DNA from: Marinobacterium aestuarii
GTDB lineage: Bacteria; Pseudomonadota; Gammaproteobacteria; Pseudomonadales; Balneatricaceae
Direction: 5' to 3'
Length of the DNA stretch: 64,000 bases
NCBI RefSeq assembly: GCF_001651805.1
Contig: NZ_CP015839.1
Location: 372,001 to 436,000, forward strand
Shown here: piece by piece, positions 17,769 to 25,654 of the stretch
Numbering within the stretch: the stretch's first letter is position 1
How the letters are laid out: each line of letters starts with the position of its first letter
Notes under the pieces: model-generated
Told to the model about the DNA's origin: nothing
Databases searched by the model: none
Seen by the model: only the letters and a program-made list of their open reading frames with translations
Made by a program: the position numbers and the translations under genes

Positions 17769-18003
17769 GATGAGCCTCGTCTGTCTGGTTTTTTCTGTTT
17801 TTATTGTGAAAACGAATCAGCGTACTAAGCCTGGTCGGCAAGGAAGGCGCCCATGCGCCCTCTATCTATGACCTCCAATTGCTAGATGGATCACCTGCAT
17901 CGACGGGGGTAAACCTGTGTGCCGGTGTTATTTCAAAGTAGAGGATTTAATATGACTTGTATAATATCGTTTTGATAACAAATGATGCTTTAGGGGTATC
18001 AAT
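17769..18003. promoter_or_regulatory. Divergent promoter region between GltS-type operon and LysR gene
   Basis: This 235-base spacer carries the start regions of two divergent units. A perfect TATAAT occurs at 17960-17965, but I see no well-spaced -35. The sequence TTGTATAA (17957-17964) followed by TGATAACAAA (17973-17982) recurs in similar form upstream of the permease gene (TTGTATAA 18951-18958, TGATAGTAAA 18964-18973). This suggests a shared operator for the adjacent LysR regulator. The rest shows no gene. Confidence 0.45.
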
Positions 18004-18897
18004 ATGCGAATCGACCTGCGTCACCTGCGCGCCTTTGAAGCAGTGGCTGAAGAGCTGCACTTTCGTCGTGCCGCTGAGCGTCTCAACCTGGCCCAACCGG
18101 CGCTGAGCCGCACTATCCAGCAGCTGGAAGAGTTCATAGGTGAGGCGCTGTTGCTGCGCACCAACAGGCGTGTCGAGCTGACGGAAGCCGGTCGGGTCTT
18201 TCTGGCCGAGAGCAAAGCCATTTTCGCGCGCCTGGACAGCGCCGTGCAGCAGGCCCGCAAGGCCGCCGCCGGGCATATAGGTCAGCTGCGTATTGGTTAC
18301 ACCGACTTTGCCGTATCAGGTCAGCTGCCCCCCATTCTGGACGGCTTTCACCGCCGCTATCCCGACATCCGTACCGAACTGATTTATGGCTCCACCCGGC
18401 AGCAGCTGGAAAAGCTCAAGGAAGGTGCTATTGAGTTTGGTTTTGTGACGGGGCCGCTGCTGGAGCCTGATCTGGATCGTGCCGTGGTACAGCGTGATCG
18501 CTTCGTCGCCGTGCTGTCGCTGCGCCACCCCCTGGCAGGGCAGGCAGAGGTGGAACTGGCGGATCTGGCCCGGGAGCCCTTTGTGCTCGGGATCATGCGG
18601 CGCTGGTCCCATTACCGGCGCCAGCTCGATGCGCTCTGCATTGCGGCAGGCTTCCTGCCCAATGTCGCCCAGGAGGCGTATAACAGTGAGGGTGTGTTCG
18701 GCTTTGTGGCGGCCAATATTGGTGTGACCGTGCATCTTGAAAGTGCCGGCAGCTTCAGCCGCAAAGGGGTGGTGTTGCGCCCGCTCAAGGGGGTGACGGC
18801 TCGCGTCTGCACCGAAGCGGTCTGGGTCAGGGCCGGTGTTACGCCGGTGCAGCAGAAGTTTATCGATTTCCTGCAGGCCTGGTCGCCGCCGGACTGA
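18004..18897 (+). CDS. LysR-family transcriptional regulator
   Basis: This 297-aa regulator has an N-terminal winged helix-turn-helix (LRAFEAVAEELHFRRAAERLNLAQPALSRTIQQLEE, about residues 7-42) and a C-terminal periplasmic-binding-like effector domain (about 90-290). AGGGG lies 7 bases before ATG 18004. It sits between a divergent GltS-type/amidohydrolase operon and a downstream permease/GS-like operon, and LysR proteins commonly control such neighbours. Shared TTGTATAA-type sequences in front of itself and of the permease support control of the latter. Confidence 0.93.
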   Translation: MRIDLRHLRAFEAVAEELHFRRAAERLNLAQPALSRTIQQLEEFIGEALLLRTNRRVELTEAGRVFLAESKAIFARLDSAVQQARKAAAGHIGQLRIGYTDFAVSGQLPPILDGFHRRYPDIRTELIYGSTRQQLEKLKEGAIEFGFVTGPLLEPDLDRAVVQRDRFVAVLSLRHPLAGQAEVELADLAREPFVLGIMRRWSHYRRQLDALCIAAGFLPNVAQEAYNSEGVFGFVAANIGVTVHLESAGSFSRKGVVLRPLKGVTARVCTEAVWVRAGVTPVQQKFIDFLQAWSPPD

Positions 18898-18950
18898 GGC
18901 CGGCACCTGCTCCAGTGCCTGTGCTTTGCGCCGAAAACCCTCATCTCTCT

Positions 18951-19007
18951 TTGTATAACCTTCTGATAGTAAAACTAAAAAGCGTAGTATTAAAAAATAC
19001 GATACTA
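18951..19007. promoter_or_regulatory. Putative LysR operator and promoter upstream of the permease operon
   Basis: A perfect inverted repeat TAGTAT-N11-ATACTA spans 18985-19007. The N11 spacing and T...A ends fit the LysR box. Just upstream is TTGTATAA...TGATAGTAAA (18951-18973), similar to a sequence in front of the LysR gene. The rest of the 267-base gap (18898-19164) shows no gene. That this is the operator of the neighbouring regulator is inference. Confidence 0.5.
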
Positions 19008-19164
19008 GCCTATTGGTCGCCATTAACCTGCCTAGGTGCTGCGGCCCGACCGGGGCTAAAGTAGCTGGCGTACCCGTTTTGCCGGGCTGGCCTGCGGGCT
19101 TCCGAGCGATGCAAACAATAACAACAGGCCGACCCGGACTCCGGGATCGCAGAGGGTTTTTTCG

Positions 19165-20598
19165 ATGACAGAGATGACGACCGCTTCGGTGGGGTATGAG
19201 TCCGTTTCCAGCGACTACCTCGACAAGCGCCAGCTCAAGAAAGGTGCCGCCGGCTGGATATTGCTGGCGAGCCTTGGAGTGTCTTATGTGATTTCCGGCG
19301 ACTTTGCCGGCTGGAATTTTGGTCTCGGGCAGGGCGGCTTTGGCGGTATGCTGATCGCCACCGTCCTGATGGCGCTGATGTACAGCTGCAAGGTGCTGGC
19401 GCTGGCCGAGCTGTCGGCCTCGCTGCCCACCGCTGGCGGCGGCTACAGCTTTGCCCGCCGGGCTCTGGGCCCCTGGGGCGGCTACCTGACCGGCACTGCC
19501 ATCCTGCTGGAATATGCCATTGCACCGGCCGCCATCGCGATCTTTATCGGTGGCTATGTCAACGAGCTGTTCGGGCTCGATGGCCCGCTGGTCTATGCCG
19601 CTTTCTATGCGGTCTTTATCGGCATTCACCTCTGGGGTGCCGGTGAGGCGCTGAAAATCATGATGGTGATTACCGGCCTGGCCGTGGCCGCCATTCTGGT
19701 GTTTATCATCGGCACCCTGCCGTATTTCAGTGTCGATAACCTGTTCGATATCAGCGTCAATACGGCCGCGGCCGGGGCCAGCAGCTTTCTGCCCGAGGGT
19801 TATATAGGTATCTGGGCGGCGCTGCCCTTTGCCATGTGGCTGTTTCTGGCGGTAGAGGGCGTGCCCCTGGCGGCGGAGGAGTGCAAGAATCCGGCGAAGG
19901 ACATGCCCCGCGGCATCATCACCGCCATGGCCGTGCTGCTGGTGTTCGGCATTCTGGTGCTGTTTCTGGCGCCCGGTGTGGCCGGTGCCGATCTGATGAA
20001 GGATCACGGCGCACCGCTGGTGGGCGCGCTCCAGGCGGTTTACGGTGAAGACTCGGGGGCGGCGACCTTCGTCAACCTGGTGGGGCTGTTCGGCCTGATC
20101 GCATCCTTCTTTTCCATTATCTATGCTTATTCACGCCAGGTGTTCGCACTGTCCCGCGCCGGTTATCTGCCGCGCTGGCTGTCGGTGACCGGCAAGAACA
20201 AGGTGCCGACCCTGGCGCTGGTGGTACCGGGCCTGATCGGTTTTGGACTGTCCCTGACCGGCGAGGGGGACCTGATGATCACCATGGCGGTGTTCGGCGC
20301 AACCATTTCCTATGCCTTGATGACGCTGTCCCACATGATCCTGCGCCGCAAGGAGCCGAATCTGGAACGCCCCTACAGGACCCCGGGCGGCTCTGTGACC
20401 TCCGGTATCGCTTTTGTACTCTCTATTGCGGCCTTCGCCTCCACCTTTCTGGTGAGCACGGAAGCGGCCATCTGGAGCGGTGTCTTCTATGCGGTGATGG
20501 TGGCCTATTTCGCCTTTTACAGTCGCCATCGACTGGTGGCCCGGGCGCCGGAGGAAGAGTTTGCAGCCATTGCACGGGCTGAATCCGAATTGAGCTGA
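19165..20598 (+). CDS. APC-family permease, ethanolamine permease (Eat) type
   Basis: This amino acid/amine permease has 477 aa and about 12 membrane helices. Its N-terminus (DYLDKRQLKKGAAGWI...GVSYVISGDFAGWNFGLGQGG) and the stretch TAGGGYSFARRALGPWGG...TAILLEYAIAPAAIAIFIG are the pattern I associate with Eat-type ethanolamine permeases of pseudomonads. AGAGGG precedes ATG 19165. It heads an operon with a GS-like ligase, two dehydrogenases and a glutaminase-like protein. This supports uptake of ethanolamine or another amino alcohol or amine, but another APC substrate is possible. Confidence 0.85.
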   Translation: MTEMTTASVGYESVSSDYLDKRQLKKGAAGWILLASLGVSYVISGDFAGWNFGLGQGGFGGMLIATVLMALMYSCKVLALAELSASLPTAGGGYSFARRALGPWGGYLTGTAILLEYAIAPAAIAIFIGGYVNELFGLDGPLVYAAFYAVFIGIHLWGAGEALKIMMVITGLAVAAILVFIIGTLPYFSVDNLFDISVNTAAAGASSFLPEGYIGIWAALPFAMWLFLAVEGVPLAAEECKNPAKDMPRGIITAMAVLLVFGILVLFLAPGVAGADLMKDHGAPLVGALQAVYGEDSGAATFVNLVGLFGLIASFFSIIYAYSRQVFALSRAGYLPRWLSVTGKNKVPTLALVVPGLIGFGLSLTGEGDLMITMAVFGATISYALMTLSHMILRRKEPNLERPYRTPGGSVTSGIAFVLSIAAFASTFLVSTEAAIWSGVFYAVMVAYFAFYSRHRLVARAPEEEFAAIARAESELS

Positions 20599-20610
20599 GG
20601 ACGGGCGTCA

Positions 20611-20631
20611 CGCAGGCCGCAGCGGCCTGCG
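20611..20631 (+). other. Stem-loop between permease and GS-like gene
   Basis: CGCAGGCCG-CAG-CGGCCTGCG is a perfect 9-bp stem with a 3-base loop, not followed by a T-run. It is probably an mRNA processing or stabilising hairpin rather than a terminator. Confidence 0.5.
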
Positions 20632-20653
20632 GACACGACAATAAAAACCGGGG

Positions 20654-20668
20654 GCTGATGCGTTCAGC
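20654..20668 (+). other. Second stem-loop before the GS-like gene
   Basis: GCTGA-TGCGT-TCAGC, with flanking G-run and C-run that could extend it, lies about 20 bases before the ATG and ends close to the GAGGA ribosome site. It could modulate translation of the ligase. Confidence 0.4.
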
Positions 20669-20688
20669 CTTCCCCGAGGACAGGCAAG

Positions 20689-22068
20689 ATGATGAATCCC
20701 AGAGATGTAAAAACGATCGCCGATGCCAAACGTATCGTGGAAGAGCGCGGCCTGCGCGACGTCAAGGTGGGCCTCTATGATGTCGATGGCATCATGCGTG
20801 GCAAGTACATGTGCAAGGACAAGTTTTTCAGTGCGCTGGACAGCGGCTTTGCCTTCTGCGATGTGGTGCTGGGCTGGGATTCCAATGACCAGCTGTATGA
20901 GAATGTCGGCGTCAAATACACCGGCTGGCACACCGCCTACCCGGATGCGCCGGTGCGGGTACTGCCCCACACCTGCCGCGAGCTGCCGTTCGAAAAGGAC
21001 ATGCTGCTGTTTATCTGCGAGTTCGATACCCCGGCCGACAGCATCTGTCCGCGCAACCTGCTGCAGCGGGTACTCAAGCGGGCCGACCGGCTGGGCTTTG
21101 AGTCTTATGCCGCCTTTGAGTACGAATTTTTTCTGTTCAACGAGACACCTGACTCGATCCGCGAAAAGGGTTATCGCGATCTGAAACCCATTACCCCGGG
21201 CTTTCATGGCTATTCGATGCTGCGCAACTCCGTGCACGCCGAGCTGTACCACGACCTGCTGGAGTTCTCACGGCAGATGGATTTCCCCATTGAGGGCCTG
21301 CATACCGAAACCGGCCCGGGCGTACTGGAAGCCGCGTTGATTGTGGATAACGCCTCGGATGCGGCCGACAAGGCGGCGCTGTTCAAGACCTTCACCAAGG
21401 TCTGGGCGCAGCGCAACAACATGATGGCCACTTTCATGGCCAAGTGGTCCAACGACTACCCGGGCCAGTCGGGGCATATCCACATGTCACTCAAGCACAA
21501 GGATGGCTCCGGTTCGGTGTTCCATGACCCCACGCAACCGCACAATATGAGTCGGCAGCAGCGTCACTTTATCGGCGGCCAGCAGAAACTGATGCCACAG
21601 CTGCTGGCCATGATGGCGCAGACGGTGAATGCCTATTCGCGCCTGGTGCCGGGCTTCTGGGCGCCGACCGATGCGACCTGGGCGGTGGAGAACCGGACCA
21701 CGGCGCTGCGGGTAATTCCGGGTTCCGAGAAATCCCAGCGGGTGGAGTTCCGTCTCGGCTCCGCTGACGCCAACCCCTATATCGCCCTGGCGGCGGCGCT
21801 GGGCGCAGGGCTCTGGGGTATCGAAAACGAAGTTGAACCCGAAGCCGCCGTGCAGGGCAATGCCTACACCCAGCCCCATCCCGACAGCCTGGCGCTGCCA
21901 CTATCCCTGCATGAGGCCGCCGTGGCGCTGCGCGAATCCGAGGCGGCGAAAGAGCTGTTCGGCGAGGCCTTTGTCGAGCATTACGCCGCCACCCGGGTGT
22001 GGGAATGCCAGGAGTACCGCAAGCATGTGAGCGACTGGGAACTGCAGCGGTACTTCGAAATTATCTAA
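20689..22068 (+). CDS. Glutamine-synthetase-like gamma-glutamyl amine ligase
   Basis: This 459-aa member of the glutamine synthetase superfamily has the catalytic half intact. Metal-binding glutamates are at 144 and 146 (EYEFF), 207 (TETGPG) and 214, with His263 in SGHIHMSL and the ATP/glutamate-binding segment around NRTTALRVIPG. The N-terminal domain is divergent from ammonia-using GlnA, and the tyrosine adenylylation site is not evident. Such proteins (PuuA, PauA, IpuC, GlnA4 types) ligate glutamate to an amine. Given the Eat-type permease and downstream alcohol and aldehyde dehydrogenases, gamma-glutamyl-ethanolamide is a reasonable product (inference). Two start ATGs are adjacent; GAGGA fits either. 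Confidence 0.87.
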   Translation: MMNPRDVKTIADAKRIVEERGLRDVKVGLYDVDGIMRGKYMCKDKFFSALDSGFAFCDVVLGWDSNDQLYENVGVKYTGWHTAYPDAPVRVLPHTCRELPFEKDMLLFICEFDTPADSICPRNLLQRVLKRADRLGFESYAAFEYEFFLFNETPDSIREKGYRDLKPITPGFHGYSMLRNSVHAELYHDLLEFSRQMDFPIEGLHTETGPGVLEAALIVDNASDAADKAALFKTFTKVWAQRNNMMATFMAKWSNDYPGQSGHIHMSLKHKDGSGSVFHDPTQPHNMSRQQRHFIGGQQKLMPQLLAMMAQTVNAYSRLVPGFWAPTDATWAVENRTTALRVIPGSEKSQRVEFRLGSADANPYIALAAALGAGLWGIENEVEPEAAVQGNAYTQPHPDSLALPLSLHEAAVALRESEAAKELFGEAFVEHYAATRVWECQEYRKHVSDWELQRYFEII

Positions 22069-22092
22069 GCATTGCCGTTATCCGCTGATCCG

Positions 22093-22106
22093 CCCGTTGC
22101 GACGGG
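22093..22106 (+). other. Stem-loop between ligase and aldehyde dehydrogenase genes
   Basis: CCCGT-TGCG-ACGGG is a short perfect hairpin in the 63-base spacer. No T-run follows. Confidence 0.4.
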
Positions 22107-22131
22107 TGCCTGAATTGAGACGAGTATTGAT

Positions 22132-23523
22132 ATGAGCAAACAGCTGAAAACCCTGTCACCGATCGATGGCTCCGAATACGTGGTGCGTGACTACGCCACG
22201 ACAGCCCAGATAGAGGCGACGCTGGCCCGCGCCGCCGCTGCCCAGAAAGCCTGGAAACGCACCCCGCTTGAAGAGCGCATGGCGCTGTGCAGCCGCATGG
22301 TGGATGCCTTTGTCGCCCGCAAGGACGAGATCGCGCTGGAGCTGTGCTGGCAGATGGGCCGGCCCATCCGCTATGCCGCCGGTGAAGTGGGCGGTCTTGA
22401 AGAGCGGGCCCGCTACATGATATCGGCCGCCGCCGAGGCGCTGCAGCCGATTCAGCTGCCGGAAAAGACCGGTTTCAGTCGCTATATCACCCGTGAAGCC
22501 CTGGGCGTGGTGTTCGTGATTGCCCCCTGGAACTTTCCCTACATGACGGCGGTGAATGCCATTATTCCGGCGATCCTGGCGGGCAACAGCGTGATTTTGA
22601 AACATTCCGCCCAGACGCCGCTCTGTGCCGAGCGCTTCGCCGAAGCCTTCGCCGCCGCCGGCCTGCCGGAGGGCGTGTTCCAGTACCTGCACCTGGCCCA
22701 CGGCGATACCCAGGGCCTGATCCAGGACGAACGTATCAGCCATGTCTGCTTTACCGGCTCAGTGCCGGGGGGCGAAATGGTGGAGCGGGCCGCGGCAGGG
22801 CGCTTTATCGGCGTCGGACTTGAGCTTGGCGGCAAGGACCCGGCCTATGTGCGGGCCGATGCGGACCTGGATCATGCGGTGGAAACCACAGTCGACGGTG
22901 CCTTTTTCAACTCCGGCCAGTCCTGCTGCGGCATTGAGCGCATCTATGTGCACGAATCGCTGTATGAACGTTTCGTCGAGCAGGCAGTGGCGCTGGTCAA
23001 GGCCTATAAACTGGGGCGCTCCGATGATCCCGACACCACCCTGGGGCCGGTGGTACGGGCCAGCGCTGCCGACTTTATCCGCGGCCAGGTGAGCGAGGCG
23101 GTTGCCGCCGGCGCAGTGGCCCATATAGATGCCGCCGACTTCCCGCTGGATGCCCCCGGCAGCGCCTATCTGGCGCCCCAGGTGCTGACGAACGTGAACC
23201 ACGGCATGCGCGTCATGACGGAGGAAACCTTTGGGCCCGTCGTCGCCATCCAGAAGGTCAGCTCGGATGAAGAGGCCCTGGCACTGATGAATGACTCCGA
23301 GTTCGGCCTGACCGCCTCGGTGTTTACCCGCGATATCGACGCCGGCGTCGCCATTGGGGAGCAACTGGAGACAGGTACCTTCTTCATCAACCGCTGCGAC
23401 TACCTGGATCCGGCCCTGGCCTGGACCGGCGTGAAAAACTCCGGCCGTGGCTGCACCCTGTCGAGCGTCGGATTTGAGCACCTGACCAGGCCCAAGTCGT
23501 TCCATCTGAAGACCGAAATCTGA
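22132..23523 (+). CDS. NAD(P)-dependent aldehyde dehydrogenase
   Basis: This 463-aa member of the ALDH superfamily has PWNFP (oxyanion Asn134), the general base Glu231 in LELGGKDP, and catalytic Cys265 in NSGQSCC, followed by a second Cys. The length is a little short for the family but complete. It lies between the gamma-glutamyl ligase and the iron alcohol dehydrogenase. I infer that it oxidises a gamma-glutamylated amino aldehyde to the acid, for example gamma-glutamyl-aminoacetaldehyde to gamma-glutamylglycine. A free aldehyde substrate is the alternative. Confidence 0.93.
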   Translation: MSKQLKTLSPIDGSEYVVRDYATTAQIEATLARAAAAQKAWKRTPLEERMALCSRMVDAFVARKDEIALELCWQMGRPIRYAAGEVGGLEERARYMISAAAEALQPIQLPEKTGFSRYITREALGVVFVIAPWNFPYMTAVNAIIPAILAGNSVILKHSAQTPLCAERFAEAFAAAGLPEGVFQYLHLAHGDTQGLIQDERISHVCFTGSVPGGEMVERAAAGRFIGVGLELGGKDPAYVRADADLDHAVETTVDGAFFNSGQSCCGIERIYVHESLYERFVEQAVALVKAYKLGRSDDPDTTLGPVVRASAADFIRGQVSEAVAAGAVAHIDAADFPLDAPGSAYLAPQVLTNVNHGMRVMTEETFGPVVAIQKVSSDEEALALMNDSEFGLTASVFTRDIDAGVAIGEQLETGTFFINRCDYLDPALAWTGVKNSGRGCTLSSVGFEHLTRPKSFHLKTEI

Positions 23524-23539
23524 GCGCCCAACCGATTCC

Positions 23540-23564
23540 GGTGACCGGCCAGCGGCCGGGCACC
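23540..23564 (+). other. Stem-loop between aldehyde and alcohol dehydrogenase genes
   Basis: The arms GGTGACCGGCC and GGCCGGGCACC pair with one mismatch around AGC. There is no T-run. It resembles the hairpins in the other spacers of this operon. Confidence 0.45.
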
Positions 23565-23577
23565 TCAAGCTGAGAAT

Positions 23578-24753
23578 ATGACCATGAACTACGAAAATCT
23601 GAGCGGCAACTGGAACTACCCCAGCAGCATTCGCGCCGGCGCCGGCCGTATCAACGAACTGGCCGAGTGCTGCAGGGCGCAGGGCATGCAGGCGCCGCTG
23701 CTGATCACGGATCCTGGCCTGGCGGCGCTGCCGATGGTGGCCGAGGCCGAAGCGCAGTGCCGGGCTGCGGGCTTGCGCATTGGCCTGTTCAGCGAGATCA
23801 AGGGCAACCCCACCGGCAGGAACGTCGATGATGGCCTGGCGGCCTACCGGGCGGGCAAGCACGACGGCGTTATCGCCTTTGGTGGGGGCTCTGCGCTGGA
23901 TGCCGCCAAGGCCGTGGCGCTGATGGCAGGCCAGACGCTGGAACTGTGGGACTTCGAGGATGTGGGCGACAACTGGACCCGCGTCAACGCCGAGGGTGTG
24001 GCGCCCATAGTGGCGGTGCCGACCACCGCCGGTACCGGCTCCGAAGTGGGCCGCGCCTCGGTGATCACCGATGACGCACAGCATATCAAGAAGATCATTT
24101 TCCACCCCAAGATGCTGCCGGGCATCGTAATTCTGGACCCTGTGCTGACTGTCGGCCTGCCGCCCAAGGTCACCGCAGCCACCGGCATGGATGCGCTGTC
24201 CCACAACCTGGAAGCGCTCTGCTCGCCGTTCTGGCATCCCATGGCCGAGGGCATTGCCATCGAAGGCATTCGCCTGGTGCGTGAATTTCTGCCCCGTGCC
24301 GTGGCCGATGGCACGGATCTGGAGGCGCGGATGCAGATGATAGTGGCGTCCTCCATGGGAGCGACGGCCTTTCAGAAGGGCCTCGGTGGCATGCACGCCC
24401 TGGCCCATCCGCTGGGGGCGCTGTTCGATGCCCATCACGGCCTGCTCAATGCCATCCTGATGCCCTATGTGCTCAAGGCCAACCGTGAAGTGGTGACGCA
24501 GCGTCTCGAGCGCACAGCCCGCTATATCGGCCTGGCCGATGCGAGCTTCGATGGCTTCCTCAACTGGGTTCTGCAGCTGCGTGCCCAGGTGGGTATCCCC
24601 CATAGCCTGGGCGAAATCGGCATTGATGAGAGTGCGCTTGAAAAAATCGGTCGCATGGCCACCGAGGATCCGTCCGCCGGTGGCAACCCGATTCAGTTCA
24701 GCGCCGAGCAGTACAGCGCGCTCTGTGGTCGCGCCATTCGTGGCGAGCTCTGA
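23578..24753 (+). CDS. Iron-containing alcohol dehydrogenase
   Basis: This 391-aa group III dehydrogenase has the NAD-binding FGGGSALDAAK (101-111) and PTTAGTGSEVGR motifs. Metal-ligand candidates are Asp205 and His209 (GMDALSHNLEA), His273 (GGMHALAH) and His287 (DAHHG). In this operon it would oxidise the hydroxyl of the gamma-glutamylated amino alcohol to an aldehyde ahead of the neighbouring ALDH (inference). Two starts, ATG 23578 and ATG 23584, are possible, with only a weak ribosome site. Confidence 0.92.
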   Translation: MTMNYENLSGNWNYPSSIRAGAGRINELAECCRAQGMQAPLLITDPGLAALPMVAEAEAQCRAAGLRIGLFSEIKGNPTGRNVDDGLAAYRAGKHDGVIAFGGGSALDAAKAVALMAGQTLELWDFEDVGDNWTRVNAEGVAPIVAVPTTAGTGSEVGRASVITDDAQHIKKIIFHPKMLPGIVILDPVLTVGLPPKVTAATGMDALSHNLEALCSPFWHPMAEGIAIEGIRLVREFLPRAVADGTDLEARMQMIVASSMGATAFQKGLGGMHALAHPLGALFDAHHGLLNAILMPYVLKANREVVTQRLERTARYIGLADASFDGFLNWVLQLRAQVGIPHSLGEIGIDESALEKIGRMATEDPSAGGNPIQFSAEQYSALCGRAIRGEL

Positions 24754-24780
24754 TTCGCGGATAGATAACGGGAGGTCGTG

Positions 24781-25485
24781 ATGAAAATTGGCATTTTGCA
24801 GTGCGATGACGTGCAGGAGCAGCTGCAGCCGGCGTTCGGCAACTATCCGCAGATGTTTCGCGACCTGATGCTGCGGGTCGATCCGCAGCTTGAGTTTGCG
24901 GTCTACGACGTGCGGCTCGGTGAGCTGCCGGTCGATATCGACGAGTGCGATGCCTATATCACCTCCGGCAGCCGGCACGGTGTGCTGGACGGCCTGGCCT
25001 GGGTGGCGGAGCTGGAAGGCTTTGTCCGGCGCCTGGATGCCGGCAAGAAGAAATTTGCCGGTATCTGCTTTGGCCATCAGCTGCTGGCCCGGGCGCTGGG
25101 CGGAGAGGTCGAAAAATCACAGCGGGGCTGGGGTGTAGGGGTGTCGTTCAACCAGGTCGATAGTCGCAAGGCCTGGATGGAGCCGTACAAGCCCGCTATC
25201 GACCTGGTGGTCAGTCATCAGGACCAGGTGAGCGCACTACCCGAGGGGTTTGAGGTGCTGGCCAGCAGCGCCTTCTGCCCCTACTACATGCTGCAGTACC
25301 AGGATCATATGCTCAGTGTGCAGGGTCATCCCGAGTTCTCCAGAGACTATTCCCGTGCGCTGACCCTGAGCCGGCAGAACCGGATTCCACCGAACCGGGT
25401 ACGTGAAGCTCTGCACTCACTCAGCGCCGAGGTCGATGATCTGCTGGTGATGCGCTGGATTATTAATTTCTTTTACGACCGCTAG
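24781..25485 (+). CDS. Class I glutamine-amidotransferase-like gamma-glutamyl hydrolase
   Basis: This 234-aa GATase1 domain protein has the nucleophile Cys96 in GICFGHQ and the His183/Glu185 pair in VQGHPEFS. There is no synthetase partner domain, so it likely acts alone as a hydrolase that removes the gamma-glutamyl group, the last step of the pathway encoded here. I chose ATG 24781 rather than the in-frame GTG at 24778 because GGAGG at 24771-24775 is correctly spaced for the ATG. It ends the operon and is followed by a strong hairpin. Confidence 0.88.
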   Translation: MKIGILQCDDVQEQLQPAFGNYPQMFRDLMLRVDPQLEFAVYDVRLGELPVDIDECDAYITSGSRHGVLDGLAWVAELEGFVRRLDAGKKKFAGICFGHQLLARALGGEVEKSQRGWGVGVSFNQVDSRKAWMEPYKPAIDLVVSHQDQVSALPEGFEVLASSAFCPYYMLQYQDHMLSVQGHPEFSRDYSRALTLSRQNRIPPNRVREALHSLSAEVDDLLVMRWIINFFYDR

Positions 25486-25500
25486 GGGCTGGAAGCCATC

Positions 25501-25530
25501 GCCCGCTGCAGCTCTGCAGCGGGCTCTTCT
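25501..25530 (+). terminator. Terminator hairpin after the GATase-like gene
   Basis: GCCCGCTGCAG-CT-CTGCAGCGGGC (25501-25524) is a perfect 11-bp stem followed by TCTTCT. It lies 16 bases after the stop codon and closes the permease-ligase-dehydrogenase operon. Confidence 0.75.
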
Positions 25531-25543
25531 GAAATGTAATGGG

Positions 25544-25647
25544 TCATTCGTTATTCGTTATTCGTTATTCGCGGCGTAGATCGTCTTGTGCTTGTTCCTT
25601 GTTCCTTGTTCCTTTCCCCTCGCACCTGTACCTGTACCTCGCACCTG
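25544..25647. repeat. Three successive short tandem repeats between convergent genes
   Basis: Four 7-base units (TCATTCG then TTATTCG three times, 25544-25571) are followed by CTTGTTC three times (25591-25611). After that comes CGCACCTGTACCTGTACCTCGCACCTG-type repetition (25621-25647). No gene lies in the 169-base gap. The tracts resemble slippage-prone heptanucleotide repeats sometimes seen between genes of GC-rich gammaproteobacteria. Confidence 0.75.
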
Positions 25648-25654
25648 CTTTTCC

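Noticed and set aside
17960-17965. Confident sigma-70 promoter for the LysR gene
   Set aside because: TATAAT is perfect but no -35-like hexamer sits at 16-18 bases, so the promoter is only mentioned as possible.
18316-20007. 563-codon minus-strand open frame across the LysR and permease genes
   Set aside because: It overlaps two real genes and their regulatory gap, and its translation is rich in Gln/His/Arg without domain pattern.
22759-25077. 772-codon minus-strand open frame across the ALDH, alcohol dehydrogenase and GATase genes
   Set aside because: It is antisense to three well-supported genes, crosses their boundaries and spacers, and its translation has low-complexity His/Gln/Arg-rich composition. 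Long antisense frames are common in GC-rich coding DNA.
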